Shown here one piece after another: positions 22,961 to 36,836 of a stretch of 64,000 nt of DNA. How positions within the stretch are numbered: position 1 is the stretch's first letter; each line of letters starts with the position of its first letter. Origin of the DNA: Rostratula benghalensis (lineage: Eukaryota; Chordata; Aves; Charadriiformes; Rostratulidae). The stretch covers positions 3,890,708-3,954,707 of the forward strand of contig VXAI01000019.1 in assembly GCA_013399305.1 (NCBI GenBank), in the 5' to 3' direction. Position numbers and translations under genes: made by a program. The notes under the pieces are model-generated. The model did no database searches and was not told the DNA's origin. It saw nothing but the letters and a program-made list of their open reading frames with translations.

Positions 22961-25800
22961 CCCAGCTGGCACAGAAGAAAAAGCCAATATTTAAGTCATT
23001 AAGAAACCAGTATTTAGAGTCCATTTCAATAGTGGCTAAGCAACAGTCTCCTCAATCACAGGAGCTGCTGCTGACTATCTCTCTCTCCTAAGTATAGCCA
23101 GAGGAAAAGAACAATCAAACTTGAATGCCAAAGCCCCTTACAACTTGAGGCTCTTAATTCCTACCTAATAGTTTAACAGAATGCATATTTATTCATTTTT
23201 TAATATTACATGTCACAGGGACTGATTTTCTCCTCTCTGTTGAATGCTCCAATATTAGCAATTAATTAGAGGTGTAAATGTGGAGTCAACTGTGGGGACA
23301 CATAACACAGATTAAGGAGCCTGAACTGTGCTGGAAGAAGAAAAATTTAGAAAAATATTCATTTGCTCTCCATATCTGAAGTCCAGGATATAAATATTTT
23401 AGTTAGTCAATTACCTTTTTGCTTTAATCAGATCACCCTACTTCATGTACCTTGGCAATACTCTTCATTGAGATGGATGGCAAAAGACAGTGATTTCTTT
23501 ATTTGTCTGCTCTACTATATTTTAAACAAGGCAGAAAACACCTTTCACAATTCCTAAACAAAGTGCAAACCAGATCATATTTAATAGTCACAACAGACAA
23601 AGAAATCTTGATTCACAGAAGCTTCAGTGTTTTCAATTACCCTGAAGGTTGAAATAGATTTTCAGGCAAAGGACAATGCTTCCCATAGTTGGATGCTATG
23701 TTAATTTGTCTCCGAATAGTCCTTCCAGCCTCTAGTAGTAAAGATTATCTCAGGCTATACAAACAGCCCTTCAGCTATATTATCCTTTGTTCAGTCCTTC
23801 GAAATGAAAAAGATTTTATGAGTGTGTACAAGGTTTCCTATGTAAAAACCATTAGGCAATAGTCTCAGCAGTTATTAACCACAGGAACTCTGGTATTTGG
23901 CTGAGGATATGCTTCTGCCTGTCCCTTATTCTATTTATGCCTAAATCCCAGTGTGCACGTGTTATCTATTCCACCGAGCCTATCAAAGTGTCAGAGATTT
24001 CCAATGACGCAGAAAAAAAAAAAAAATCTTCAGAGGAGGTAACAGTCTGCTGAACTTCTGCAGAATAGTCTCAGAGTAGAAGAGTTCATTCAGAAAGAGA
24101 AGAAAAAGCTGGATGCTGAGAATACCACGTTTAACTTTGATCTGTCTCCTATCAAAGAGCACACAGATTTTAATTAGATCTTGGGCTGGAAAATATTACT
24201 GCACTGACAGACAGAATCAGATACAGCTTTGCTGTTATCAAGGAGAAACCTGGGGATTTCCACATTGGCAGAACAGTATTGATTACAGTGAGTTGTGCAC
24301 CGTGGCTAATTATGCTTTTGAAAAACTTGTAATGTGCTTAGTGTTCATGCCTTCCACCAGACTGAAAGCACTGCAGAGTGAATTCTTATTTACTGACACA
24401 ACAAATCATGGCATGAGCATTAACTGTGTGTGCTTTCTCATACTGCAAAATACTCCCAACTTTAGGGTGTATATATATTTGTATAAGTAGGTAGTAAAAT
24501 CCTTTCATTTAAGTAGGAGGGGCAAACTTTGTATAGAGATGTGGTATCTTTTATCACGTTAGCTGAGACAGCTAGAAAAGAAAAAAGACAGACTGGGGCC
24601 TAAGTCCCTTCATCAGTCTCTGGTCTGAGCCACCAAGTACTGCATGGTACTGTTAGTCACTAACTTCAGTCTACAGGATAAGACTATCAAACTGAAATGG
24701 CCTTAGAAATGTAAACAAATTCACCCAGTCAACATACTAGGCACAGCATCATGACAGGCCAGCTGGGGAAGCATTTAGACGCGCTTCGTAACACATTGTA
24801 CCTCAAATTGTGCTCAAACTGTCTTAAAAAAGATGTTTGTCATTAATATTCTCCAGAAAGCTGCTTCAGAACTTCATTTATATAATTTTTTACTTGTTCT
24901 ATTAAATATGGCCAGCTCATACTAACTCATTCCATGCTCTCATAGTTTCTTTTCAGGTTAAATACCTCTCCCTCCTCCCCTGTATGCAAAGAATGAATAT
25001 TTAGACAACCACTTCCACCTTCATTCTTTTGCACTGAAGAAGTCAATCTCTTGTAGTTCCCATTTATATTAAACACTGCCTCTGTCACCTTGATCCCCTT
25101 GAAAAGTCTTCAGGTGAGGAACCGGTTTAAGCTTGTCTTTCTTGAATTCACCTGAGCAGTGTTACCCAGAGAATTTCATAATGTTTTCATCACGTCACCT
25201 ACAACAGCATTAATTCCCTCTTTCTGCCAGCTTATCAGATCCCAGTCCCTGAAATTCATTAAAGATTCTGTACAGAACAATAACATTCCTGCATGACCCC
25301 CTGTTGATTGAAGTTTGCCATTTCCTTATCTTAATCACTTTATTATTTCTCAAATGAACCTGTCCCATACTTACCAACAATTTCCTGGGCTAATGCGTCA
25401 AAATGCTTTTCCTTTTTTTAGAAAAATCAATTATTTCTGTTTAGTATAAATTACCCTCTGTAAACCTATTTTTTTTCCATTGCATTTCGTCCTATTTTTC
25501 TATGCATCTTCAATTTTTCTTTTCATCATTGTATAATTTAAACCTTCATGCAAGCCTGAAATTAAAGCAATGGAATGTCAGTTACCTGTTTGGTTCAGGG
25601 TTTTTTTTGTCTTAAGTACAAGTTGTGTATTTCCTATTCTGAGAGGTCCCATAACCTTTAGTTGCCTCTCTGGGTTTTCAGTGCTACCAACACAACTTGA
25701 TACTACAGGTGCACCTAAAGATTATCAGTTGCTAAGAGATTTATGACGGCTTTCAGCTACTTAATGCCCCTTAGAAGTTACACAGCTGCCACTCCAACAT

Positions 25801-25816
25801 AGAGAGAGAGAGAGAG
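25801..25816 (+). repeat. Short AG dinucleotide repeat
   Basis: About eight AG units followed by AAAA. Confidence 0.85.
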
Positions 25817-26189
25817 AAAACTCCAAAGGAAAAGTCTCTTTTAAAATTCACTCTGGTAATTCAGCAGTTGTTAGTTCTTACCAACAATATGTATTTTTCA
25901 GCACTGAGTGTGCCGAATGTAAGAAGGTACTCAGATTAAGGAGTTTAGACAGTAACAGAGGTACCTAAAGCCAGTTTGGAAGAGCCAGGGGATTTCCTAA
26001 ATCACCAATGAATTCTGGCCCATAACAGCCTCGAATTTCGTATTAATTTCATGTTTATAAACTCTGGGGTTTTTTAGAGATTTTTTTTCTTTTTAATGAA
26101 AGGTGCACTAAAGAACTATGATAATGACATCTTTCTAAGTGGAAAAAAAAATACATCCAAAAGCTGTTCATGAGACTGCATGTGGATGG

Positions 26190-26211
26190 AATACCTCTCA
26201 ATACCTCTCAA
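26190..26211 (+). repeat. 10-bp tandem duplication
   Basis: AATACCTCTC occurs twice in succession, followed by AA. Confidence 0.85.
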
Positions 26212-28867
26212 GCCACTCACATCAGGCTGGAAATGTTGTTAGCACAGAGGACCAAAAGCACAAAGCCAACCCTAAATTAATTGCTTCAAAGCAGACACTT
26301 GTTTCCTTCATTTATCCATCAACTTTTGCGCACAGAGGAGCAGTATCTGAGTATTGAAAGTGGCAGCTGGACTACAGCAGCAATTTTATGAAGCAGACAT
26401 TTAAAATATCAAGACTGATTAGATAAATTATTGCTGTTTTCTACAGTTCAGACATCCATCAGCCTGCCAGTGCTTGCATTCAGTCATAGATAGTTCAAGC
26501 ATAAAATTGATGGCAGGATTTGGCTGCATTAACAGTAACACTGATTTTGTGTGTGCTTTGATTTTCATCTTGGATCTATATTGGGAATACTTCATTTGAA
26601 GTAAATAATATGCTTCCTCATTAAGAGAATAATTGAGGGCCACAAATAGGATTCTGTTTATGGCAGAGACGATGTTTTGATTATCTATCCCAAAATAGAG
26701 GGAAAGCATCTGGCTGGGAGTCTCGGTACTGTTGCAGTAAAAACAACAACATGTTTTAAATGGATGGGTAAGTGGAATTTACTTTAACTGTAAAGCTTAA
26801 TTACTTCAAAATATGCAGAAGTATTATTATGTTACAGTATTGCTGATGCTTGTTTCCCATATCAAATACCTCAAATACCTATTAAAAGTATACTCAGTCA
26901 GAAGATAAAGATTATTTCTTTAAAAGCATATTCCCTAAGAGGCGGAACTTAAACTGGGAGAGATACTTTGGAATTTTTTTTTTTTTTTTTAAAGAGAATA
27001 AAACTAACAGAGACTTTCCACTCTATCCTTCCCCCATCTTATTTTCTTATTTCTTCCTGGCCACGAGGAAATGTTCTATCATCCCAAAGAGCCAGAAGAA
27101 TAAACAAGCTTATATATAACCTTATTATGTGAAATCCATTCCTCAGCCAAGCAGTCACGTCTGATGTGATTCTGACCATCAAACAGGTATTTTGCTTGGC
27201 AGCTGGCCCTGCCTGTCCGACCACTGCTCTACACTTCTGGTGTGGTCAAGTACAACCAGCTTGTTCAAACCAGCTTCCTGGAGTTCAATAAATAAATTCC
27301 TTTAGCACTTGAAAGTCTGAAGAGTTAAACGAGCTGCTAGTTCATATGGATGATGATGTTTTCCATAAAAAGATAAATTTTTCAGTTCTTTCTCTTAATG
27401 ATTAATAGGTCATTATACGAGACAATGCAGTACTATTTAAAGTTAATTAATCACAAAAGGTGCTGCAAAGAGGGCTTGGAATAAAGATTTAACATTGCTA
27501 ATATATCTTGAAAAATTAAGCTTCTTGGACCTATCTAGAGTGAAATTTAATACATGAAATTATATATATGAGAATAAATTTTCTCTTACCCTTTTCTGAT
27601 TGATATATGTACTTACACACATACATATACATTAGGTATAGTGTATAACATAACTTGTAACTGCTTTTAAAAAGATTACTCCTCTGGCTTTTCATTTGGA
27701 TCTTAAAGTGCTATTTTTAAACTGCTGGTAGGGGAACAAAAATTCTGCCTTCTGTCTCAGCTTTATAACCAGATGTTATATACAATTTCTCTATGTGTAA
27801 TCCTCTGTTTCGTTAGGGAGCTAGTTATAATAAAGCTTTACCCATTCACAAGAACATAACTCTTCTGAACAATTCACACCATTGAAGCTCAGCCTTTGTT
27901 GCCTTATAGACAAGAATGAGAAAAGAAGTAGTATATTCCATTCTGCCCAGGGGTCTGGACTATGAATGCAAAATATTGTATGCAGAAGCAATGGTTTTAG
28001 AGGAGGCAAATCTACGTCTCCTGAGTTTTCCTGTTAAGATGCCTGGAACCTGTGAATTATGAGTGCTGGAAGGCAAGAGATCAGTTCCCAGCTGTGGCTC
28101 AATCCCTCTGTCTCAGTTTATGTGCCACTGCTGCTTGAGGGTAGATCATAAAGAGCCTTGTAGTCACAGAAGCATTACTAGCTCCTTTGACTATACTCTT
28201 TCCAGCAGCAATACAATATTATAGCCCACCCTGGGCCATAGACCTCCTGGGTACCCCATTGCATCTTGATTGATGAAACCACACACGTGTAACCAAAGTG
28301 CCAGGCGCATGAGACTCACGTCAACATAAGAAGACTTAAAAGTGATTCAATTTTGATAGTTTATACTTCCCTGGTCAGGCTTTTGTAGTGGGATATTCTT
28401 TAAAACAGGTAGTGCTAGCCATAAGTGAGCCAATCTGTCAGCAAACCTAACTGCTTTAGTATTTAAAATTTGGTGAACCATAGCTGACTGTCAGTATCCC
28501 AAGCAGATCTGTTTTAGGCATGTTTAAGGCCCAATTTGTTCTGCAGTGCAGTTCTTCACAATCCATGATGCATACACTAAATTCAAATATCTCTATCTTT
28601 AGGGGATACACACTTTTCTGCAAACTCTTAGTTATGTTACAACAAAGTAGACAACCTAGATGATAAGGAGCAATACAACAAGTCATCATAGACTATAGCA
28701 AACTGTAGCTTTCTGAAGATTTCCTTTAGCCTTTTTCACAACGTCAGTGTTCAGAAGTGTTCTACATGTTCTAAAACTACCAAAGTGATTTTATTCTTCT
28801 GCTGCTTTGAACAGTCGGCTCCCCAGAATGAATTTAAATAGTAGCTTTTAGTTTTGGCCTGTTAAAA

Positions 28868-28912
28868 ATTCTTGTATAATTAGAAATAATTCTTGTATAA
28901 TTCTTGTATAAT
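28868..28912 (+). repeat. Three copies of ATTCTTGTATAAT
   Basis: Copies at 28868-28880, 28889-28901 and 28900-28912; the last two overlap by two bases. Confidence 0.9.
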
Positions 28913-31461
28913 CACCTCTGTCTGACAGAAGAACACGCATTTATTTAAAACAAAATCAGCAAAATTGAAGGATCAACAAAAATGTTAGACACTGACATTC
29001 TGAGACCAAGCTATGAGTGACTGAATACAAGAATATATTAATTAAAATTTAATCTCTAGCTCTTTCTATTTCTGAAAAGTCATAAAAACCAGTATTAGGT
29101 CTTACCACATCAGCTGCTAAACACTGAAGCATAACAAGTCAAAATCAGAAATCAGTTTTCCCTTTCATCATTCCCTCCCTCCTTCCCTGTAACTTCCTCA
29201 AGAATTCCACCATGGAATCATGATCCAGCTCCTTTTACCAAAACACTCTGAAAAAGCTTGAGAAACATAGAATTCATCAGGAACAGAAGGCAGCAGTTAG
29301 CTTTAGTGTAATGATTAATGTATTTTACACACAAAATTACTTAGCAATTGCCAGTTACATTGTTTTCTATTTTTAAAAAAGTTGTATATGTTACTGGATC
29401 TTTATATATGACACAAGAGTTGCATAACAATATTTCAAAGAATTCTTTCACTGTCTCAACATTTAAACAAGACAGATATGTTTATAAGTTTTATGCTACC
29501 TGCTTGAAAAGTAACTCTATCTTGGGCCAATAAATATTGGTCTTATTCACACCAGAAAGGAAACAGACCACGGGTGGGACCAGATTTTTTTTCTGGGTGA
29601 ATGAATATTCAGCAAAAACCTGAAAACTGACAAACTCTAGAAGTTATATGTACTTTAAGTATCTCCTAATTAAAATAGTGAAATCTCCACAGGTATGTAG
29701 GCCTTCTGTAAAAGGTACATATACATTATTCTTTTGCTTAAGAATTCCACAGGTGTTTAACTTGCACAGGACCAACTTAAGGCTTTTCACCTGGGATATT
29801 CCAGTACAACTAACCTTAAAATTTCAAATAAATGCTGGTATCAGCAATCTGGACCCACAAGTCTGCAATAACTCAAACAAATTGCTGTCACAAATCCTTG
29901 TAAAATGAATTATAAAATTTTTAAATGTTGGTTATGAAACTGATTAAAGAGAGTGCTACTGGAAAGTAGGGTTTGGTGACAGAAACTCCATTTATCTAAC
30001 GGTGCAACACTCAACTTTTCACTGGGTGTGAAGCAATTTCATGTGACCTTTTTAAAAAATGATTAAGAAATGCTGGCTTCAATTTATGTCCTATCCAAAG
30101 TTAAAACTGAGATAAGGCTTCAGCCTATCAGAAAAAAAAATAAATAAATAAAAGGAAGCTTGAGCCAAATTTCCATGCAATCCTTTGCTTTGGGTCAGAG
30201 CACAGAATGATCCCTACATGTGCCTGAAAATTGGATTTACAGTTTCTGCTCTGAAAGACATGTCAACAGACTTTTCCCACTGCCAGGCAGCAAGGGGATA
30301 GGCAGGTTGAGTTAGCTAGAAGGTGGTAAAATAGAGGCTGTGTTTTGAAAGACTCCTCCGCTTTAATTCAGCATAGGGTATTATAGTGGAAACAAGGTTG
30401 GTTGTACTGAAAAAATCAAAGACAGAAATTCAGTCCCTTAAAGTACCACAAACTCTCAAGATTTTATCAACTCTCACATTATTTGGTATTGAGTTTTAAG
30501 GCAAATTAATTTTGAAAGCCTAAACAAGAAATAAATAATTTTTATTCTTTAACTTTTGGAGAAACGCATTAAAATGTGATCCCCGTTGGCTCAAAAAAAG
30601 AAGGCAAAGAAAGTATACCTTTTGAAGTTCATGGCATTTTCAAAGATCTGAGTCATGACTTTTGAATGCTTGAAGTTGACAGTAAATTATTTAGTTCAGC
30701 ATAAGAAATGGTAGAATAAATAGGAACAATTGTTTTGCTATTATCATGGATGCTTTAAAGGTATATACTCGACAGTCAGTCTTGCATTCTCTGTCTTTTC
30801 ATATCAAAGAGGGGTTTTTGTGTCAGAAACAAATCAAAATTCCTGTCTGGAGAAGCAAGTGTACAAGGATGTGTGGTTTTCCCAACCTGTATACCAAATA
30901 AAAGTACTGCCATCTCACCTAGTGCTGCATCATCATGGCTTTGGGCATGGCTGAGTAGAGTCTCTGCCTCATTTCTTACCCCCTCCCCTCTTGTCCCATC
31001 TCAGGGAGGAAGAAGGAACCTCCCTGTCCTCAGGAATGCCAACAAGGAATGTACAAATGGTGTAAAAGTTTTCATAATTAAATTAAAGGTATTTTTAGGT
31101 TTCAGGCACTGCTTTATTCACTTAACTGATGCAAAATTAATATTTTTCTGTCTCTTATATATTTATTTTGTCCCTAAAAGGCAGATAATGAAAACACTAA
31201 AAATACCAAAGTTGAACAAAAATGTAAAAGAAAGAGAAAGAATGAAAATTTTAATTTCACAACAAACCATTTGACCCATCATTTGTAGCCAGTGTTCTCT
31301 CCTACCACTTGGTAACTTTTACCGCAAGAGTCTTTTAATTGAATACAGGCTTGAGTTTGCAGGGAAGTGTTTGTAAACTGGCCACTTGAGAGAGGCACTG
31401 GATATATAAAAAAGATTGGAGAGAAAATATAATGTTCTGGTGAATAGCCCTGGGTTTAATT

Positions 31462-31483
31462 AAAAAGATCTTTTGATCTTTTT
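31462..31483. repeat. Short perfect inverted repeat
   Basis: AAAAAGATC and GATCTTTTT, nine bases each, separated by TTTT. The arms are mostly A:T, so a stable hairpin is unlikely. Confidence 0.8.
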
Positions 31484-32413
31484 CAGAAACTAAAAAACTT
31501 GAATAACTTTTCAACCAACTATTTTTCTGGAGCTGAAACACCAGGGATTCAGCTGTTCCAAAGCAAATTGAGAACTTGTTGCTTCTTGTTAAACCCACCC
31601 TATAAACACTGCATACACTCAATATTTAACAGGAGCAATACACTTACCACTGGCCAAGGTCTCCATGTGCTAAGGTAGGCCTTCAGCAAGGTCCTTTTTT
31701 AGACATGAGATTATCTGTATAGTGATGGAAGCAGGGGAGAAGAAGAGTCTTTCCTTGGAGCAACGATTTTTGAATTCAACTGCCTGGGACAGATCTTGGA
31801 AGAAATAATGTGCTACTGCAAAATTTCTGAGTAGAGACATGTTTAAAACCTTCTCTGTCACTTCTAGTGAGACCACACATTGCAACCATTTCCAGAGCAA
31901 GCTGGACAGGGAGAGCACCACAGGAACCCACCTGCACATCAGCCCTGCAAGTTGGTCACATTTCCAAAGCAACACAGTTCTCCTCTTCCATACTAATAAT
32001 CCACTTCCTTAGCCAAAATTACACTGTACTTGGAAATGAAATTATGAGTTTAAGAGCAGTAGTAGCTGGGATGGTTTAAAACTATATAACAGAGGGAATT
32101 TGTAAGGAGAGATAGCATCTTGCATAGATTAGCTGACCTGTCCTCTGTCTTAGGGTTTCTATGGCTGCCAGACTTTTGGCCTTGTCTCTGTAATCATGTG
32201 TGAAACAGGGATTGTCTGTTTACTTATTTTTAAGGACAGTTGCAATTCTAAAGTAATCAATATCTAAGGAGAAAAAAAAAAAGCTATTTCATCTAAAAGC
32301 TGTATAAGCATAATGTAACTTTAATGCTAAACAATTATTTCAGATGTCTGTCAATTTGCCAAATCCTACTAAGTTTAAAAATAAATAATAGATTTCTAAG
32401 GTTTTTGTCTGTC

Positions 32414-32429
32414 TTTTTTTTTTTTTTTT
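32414..32429 (+). repeat. T16 tract
   Basis: Uninterrupted run of T followed by GTGTACC. Confidence 0.9.
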
Positions 32430-34362
32430 GTGTACCTGCTTCCATTTCTCCTCTATTTCTTCAACTAGAAAGATCATTGCACAATCTTGAAGCTCCCTCT
32501 CTCATTGCATTATTTGATCATACTTCCTTCTGCAACAGTGAGGACCAGGCTTGAAATTGGAGCTGAGTTTGTTTTCCTGATTCAGTTCCTCAGAGAAGAC
32601 TGGGCATAGCTGCTGAATATGAATTAACATCTCCGATCTCCATCTACTACTGCTGGGATTCTCACAGCTTTCTGTATAAAAATAAGCTTCTTACTTCAGA
32701 GAATGCATAATACCCTGGGCCAATGCATTTTCCTTCTCTCAGGCTTGAGAGTCAATGAAAAGATAATTTTTTCCAATCTAAGCAGCAGAATTCCATTGTC
32801 TATCACAAATACCGATCTCAAGCTTTCTAAGTTTCCAATGAATCTTTTAGATGGATTCTTTTTATTTCCAATGGAAATGAAATATGCTATAGAAACAGAG
32901 TTGTTATTGAAATCACTCTCCTTCCTACATGAAAGTACAGCAAAAAAGGAAGTGCAAAAGCCTTTATAATCTCTTGGTGTCAGAGATATCTCTTGAAGCA
33001 GAGCTGAGCATTAAAACTTATCAGATCATGGGGAGAAGTAGTGCTGGGAATGTCAAACTCAGTGGTGGAATGCTGGAATAAATGAAATCAATGAAGGAAT
33101 GAAACTGAAAGATGGAAGTCCCTAGAAATCTTCACATATTTTGCTTGGGAAGAAAGTCTAAGGATTACTTGAGCAATTTTGGGAGTAGAAATTGCAATCC
33201 AGGAGCACATACCTACGGTGAAATAACAGTTGTATTTCTGAGCTTCACCATAATTTTATTTTTTGTATATTTCCTTGCACATGCAGGAAGAATAATTCTC
33301 AGCATGCCCTCCAATAGTCAAGCATGTATTTCTGCTTCCTGGGAAAATGCTCTTTTTTACTAAGTAGTATGTAAAAAGGGAAACCACCCTCGAGTATCCA
33401 ACTTGCAAAAGAAAGCAGTTGACTGTTCCAACAGTATAACTAGTGGTATTGAGGTGCCCAGTCACATTTGGATACTCTTTTCATGGTGACCATCATTAAG
33501 GTCTGAACATCCTCCCTTTTTTTTTCCTTTTTCAGCATCACTGAAGATCTCAGTCTGGTTGAGCAGACATCTGTTGCCACTTGAAATGTTCAAGGACTTG
33601 GAGATTTCAGCTGCCAGTCCAGGACAATCAGGGGTCTGGGTATGCAGAAGCCCCATATCATGTCCACCAATCAGTTCCTTAGATAACTTATAGCTACCTT
33701 TGGTTAGCCCCTCTCAACTGGCTGGTTGCTGTCAATCCCAGTCATGGGATCCTCACATCCCCCAGGAACTATACCATACAGTTGCAAATTCTGCATTATA
33801 TTTTTAAACATACAAATATAGAACTGAGATAAGCAGTGAGGATCAACATGCCCAGATCATTTTGTGGACCTCAGTTTAAGTGCATTACAATATCAGCATA
33901 GGGGTCCCTTTAAAAGGGATTTCAGTGAGACTCAAGGAAAACATAAGCATTTCTGAATTTTAAATAACTTTGTTCCACACAGGTAAGTAATAGGATTGTT
34001 AGGAATAATTTAGAAATAGGTTGTTTTGCAATCTAAGAACAAATCTAATTAAACACTCCTATAATCTGTTTCAGTGAGTCCAAGTTGTCTCATTACTTCA
34101 TTGGACCTATAATATTTTATGCAAAGATTATAGAGAAGGCCCTTTTCCATCTAAGCTATTTTTTCCTATTGTAAGCAAAGACAGAAATTATGCAAAATTT
34201 CCAGGAAAGGATAGAAACATCTAGTGCTCAATCAAACATTCAATATCTAAATCAGAACACTTAAACCACTTGTTTCTGTAAATTCAGAACATTAAATTTG
34301 GGTTCAACTTAAAATACATTTTTTGTTTTGTATTGTGCTACAGCATAATGCTAGGGAAGTAC

Positions 34363-34388
34363 GTTGGGCTAGCCAGTTGGGCTAGCCA
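34363..34388 (+). repeat. 13-bp perfect tandem duplication
   Basis: GTTGGGCTAGCCA occurs twice without interruption. Confidence 0.92.
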
Positions 34389-35829
34389 CAGTACAAAAAA
34401 AATTAACAAGTCAATTCTTACCCAATTTTACAATGTGAATATACACCCAAATACTGCAGACAAAACACAAAAGGTGCAATGAGACAATATTCATCATTAT
34501 AATTATTGATTATGGCATAACAGTTGCTTAACTTTGAAATATCTTCCTGTTTCGCTTCCATATTATCTCATTGATGCTATGACTATGTCCTCATAAGTAA
34601 TACAGGCCTTATTTTTAAAATGTCTTTCTGTACACCAGTTAAAAGAAAAATGTTTTTCTAGGCTCATATGGCCCCAACTTCAATACTCCATTTTTTTTTC
34701 AATACTCTATTTTTTAATAAATGCATTTATCCTTCTTTAGATTTTGTCTGCTTTTGCATTCCCATATTAAGACAAAATTAACAATTTTATTTCCCATATC
34801 ACTATAAAAGAGACTGGTTCAATTTCAGCATTTATTATGAATTGTCTGAATCCACCAACACTCTTAAAAGAGATAACTGAAGGAGATAAAATCTCAACCC
34901 GTATATGGCTTGCTGTGATTTGCCTTCTAATGTTTAAAAAAATGTCAGAAGACAAATTCTTCTGCGTAAATTAACTGTCAAGCCTGATTAGGATTGCGGT
35001 CTCCTAGGAGAAAAGTGCTGTTTAAAGTAACACAGTTCTATTCATGACACTAAATGTTCTGAAGTGACAATCAAAACAAGAAGCCTTTGTCTAAAATGCT
35101 ATACAAATGAAATTAAAAAATTAACAAAAAATTAAAGCTTAATGTCTCTTCCATCTTTGAACAACTGCACAATGTAAATCCAAAGCCAGTTATAGGAAAA
35201 ATGTAACGAGAAAGGAGCAAGTTATTTTGTCAATATGACACAGCTATTGCTGGGTTAGAGCTGGTAGGAGTATTTCCAGGTGTAAAATTCTGAAGTTGTT
35301 TAGAATTTTTCAAAAAATAATGTCTTGTCAAAGGAAAGTACATTTTCCAAATATTTTTCCCGACCAAATAAAATTGCACCTGTGGCAAGGAATACATTTT
35401 AAAGCAATTGGTTACATTGGATTTATAGAAGGCTGTGGGTGTGCTCTCTCAAGTAGTCACCATCTTTGGGTATCTATTTCAGTCTGGTGGTTCTTTTTTA
35501 ATTTAAAACACACGTACAGAGATGGAAAGCAAAACTGAATAAATGAGTTCCATGTATGGAACCCAGTACTATGAAGGGTTTCTATCACTCTGCTCTTTCT
35601 GACAATTTCCACATTGAAAATTGAGTTTTAGCTCCTCCATGGACTCTTGGACCAATTGTTCAGATTTTAATCACAGGCAAAGTAGCCTTCCACAGACTCT
35701 CTGAGTCATTCTCTGATCAAGCAGGGAGTATGCAAAGGATATCTGAATCAATATTCCCTATGACCTTTTCTTTTTCAATTTTTTTTCTCTGTAAAGAAAA
35801 CTTAGAGATTATCACATAATTCTGTAGCT

Positions 35830-35877
35830 TGAGAAATAAGTAATTGAAGTAAGTGAGAAATAAGTAATTGAAGTAAA
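35830..35877 (+). repeat. 24-bp tandem duplication
   Basis: Two adjoining 24-base units beginning TGAGAAATAAGTAATTGAAG, at 35830-35853 and 35854-35877, differing only in the last base. Confidence 0.92.
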
Positions 35878-36658
35878 ACTGAATTGATATTTTAGTCTAT
35901 AATTTCAGAGCTGAACTACTCCTTTGTGTATTCTGTATAGCAAGGTGATAAATTTGTCTCCCATTCAGGTTAATTTTAGAGGAAGTATAGTCACTAGTAC
36001 ATGCTATATCAAAATATTTGAGACATGGGAAGTGTATTCATCAAACAACCACTGATAATATCAAAATCTCATCATAGCAACATACAAAATGTCTGCTCTT
36101 TCTTCAAGTTCATATGTACTTCTTACAGCCTATGAAAGATCTGTTCTATTTAAGATTTGGTGCTTCATATTAATACACTTATTTAAAATTACTTTCCTTC
36201 TTGGCTTTGAAATTTGGTTTTTGAGTTACAGTCCCAGATTATGTTTGTGGATCACATTTTGTCAGTGATATTTGTATCTACACTATCCTTAAACAACATC
36301 CGCTCGAAAGTAAAGAGCAAAGCAGATATCACAGTAAGCCTTAATCTTCAAAGTACACAGAAGAAAAACACCCAAACCTCAATGAGTCATAATTCCACGA
36401 AATATGAGGGGTCACTTATGTCTCAGTGACTTGTTTTTCAGCAAATGATTCACGACAGCAATATTCTGTAAGGTGCTTCTGGCGGTAAATCCAGATAAAA
36501 TTTCAAAACTACATGGGCAAACACGATGGCACCTGCAATGTCTCTTGCTCTTCTGCTATCAAGTAACACTTTAAAGACATCAAGGTCTACATCTTACTGT
36601 CATTACTTTATAATAGTTCAATTGCACTTACATTGGTATTCAAAAGCAAGCTGTCTAT

Positions 36659-36836
36659 CACAGAATAATAGAATGGTTAAAGGTGGAAGGTGCCTTAAAG
36701 GTCATTGCTTTCCAACTCCTCTGCCCTGGGCAGGGACACCTCCCACCAGACCAGGTTGCTCCAAGCCCCATCCAGCCTGGCCTTGAACCCCTCCAGGGAT
36801 GGGGCAGCCACAACTTCTCTGGGCAACCTGGGCCGG
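36659..36836 (-). mobile_element. CR1 LINE 3' end, minus strand (CR1-J-like)
   Basis: Antisense CR1 3' UTR beginning at the end of the element: CACAGAATAATAGAATGG at 36659, then CTGGGCAGGGACACCTCCCA, CTTGAACCCCTCCAGGGATG and CTCTGGGCAACCTGGGCC up to 36836, where it is cut off on its 5' side. A short, 5'-truncated copy. Open frames on both strands here are artefacts of the repeat. Confidence 0.93.

Larger units (their letters stand above)
20548..27000. other. Repeat-poor interval, possible regulatory DNA
   Basis: No gene and no CR1 or LTR sequence recognised across about 6.4 kb. Simple-sequence features are an AT-rich block between two copies of GCCCTGCCTAAT (20876-20952), A runs near 21162-21174, 21732-21744 and 24011-24024, a GA repeat near 25801-25816 and a T run at about 26975-26990. 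Several parts have the look of conserved non-coding DNA: mixed composition, no low complexity, and clustered TAATTA-type and octamer-type words. The 125-codon + frame at 24113-24490 is probably chance. Confidence 0.4.
27001..36658. other. Unique AT-rich interval, no gene
   Basis: About 9.7 kb without a recognisable gene, CR1 or LTR. Features seen are a triplicated ATTCTTGTATAAT (28868-28912), a TAAA run near 30143-30154, a short perfect inverted repeat at 31462-31483, a 16-T tract at 32414-32429, a 13-bp tandem duplication at 34363-34388, a pair of CAATACTC-T-run units near 34680-34717 and a 24-bp tandem duplication at 35830-35877. Open frames at 30873-31274 (+), 31335-31622 (-) and 31670-31975 (-) have no recognisable product. 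Confidence 0.5.

Noticed and set aside
24113..24490. 125-codon + frame with scattered cysteines
   Set aside because: No recognisable domain, no sensible splice context, and the DNA looks more like non-coding unique sequence.
25080..25640. Pyrimidine-rich strand reminiscent of antisense LINE reverse transcriptase sequence
   Set aside because: The trial translation around 25540-25610 did not give the expected conserved residues. A profile search against CR1/L3 ORF2 would decide.
30873..31274. 133-codon + frame
   Set aside because: Begins with GTG, no family resemblance, runs into A-rich low-complexity sequence.
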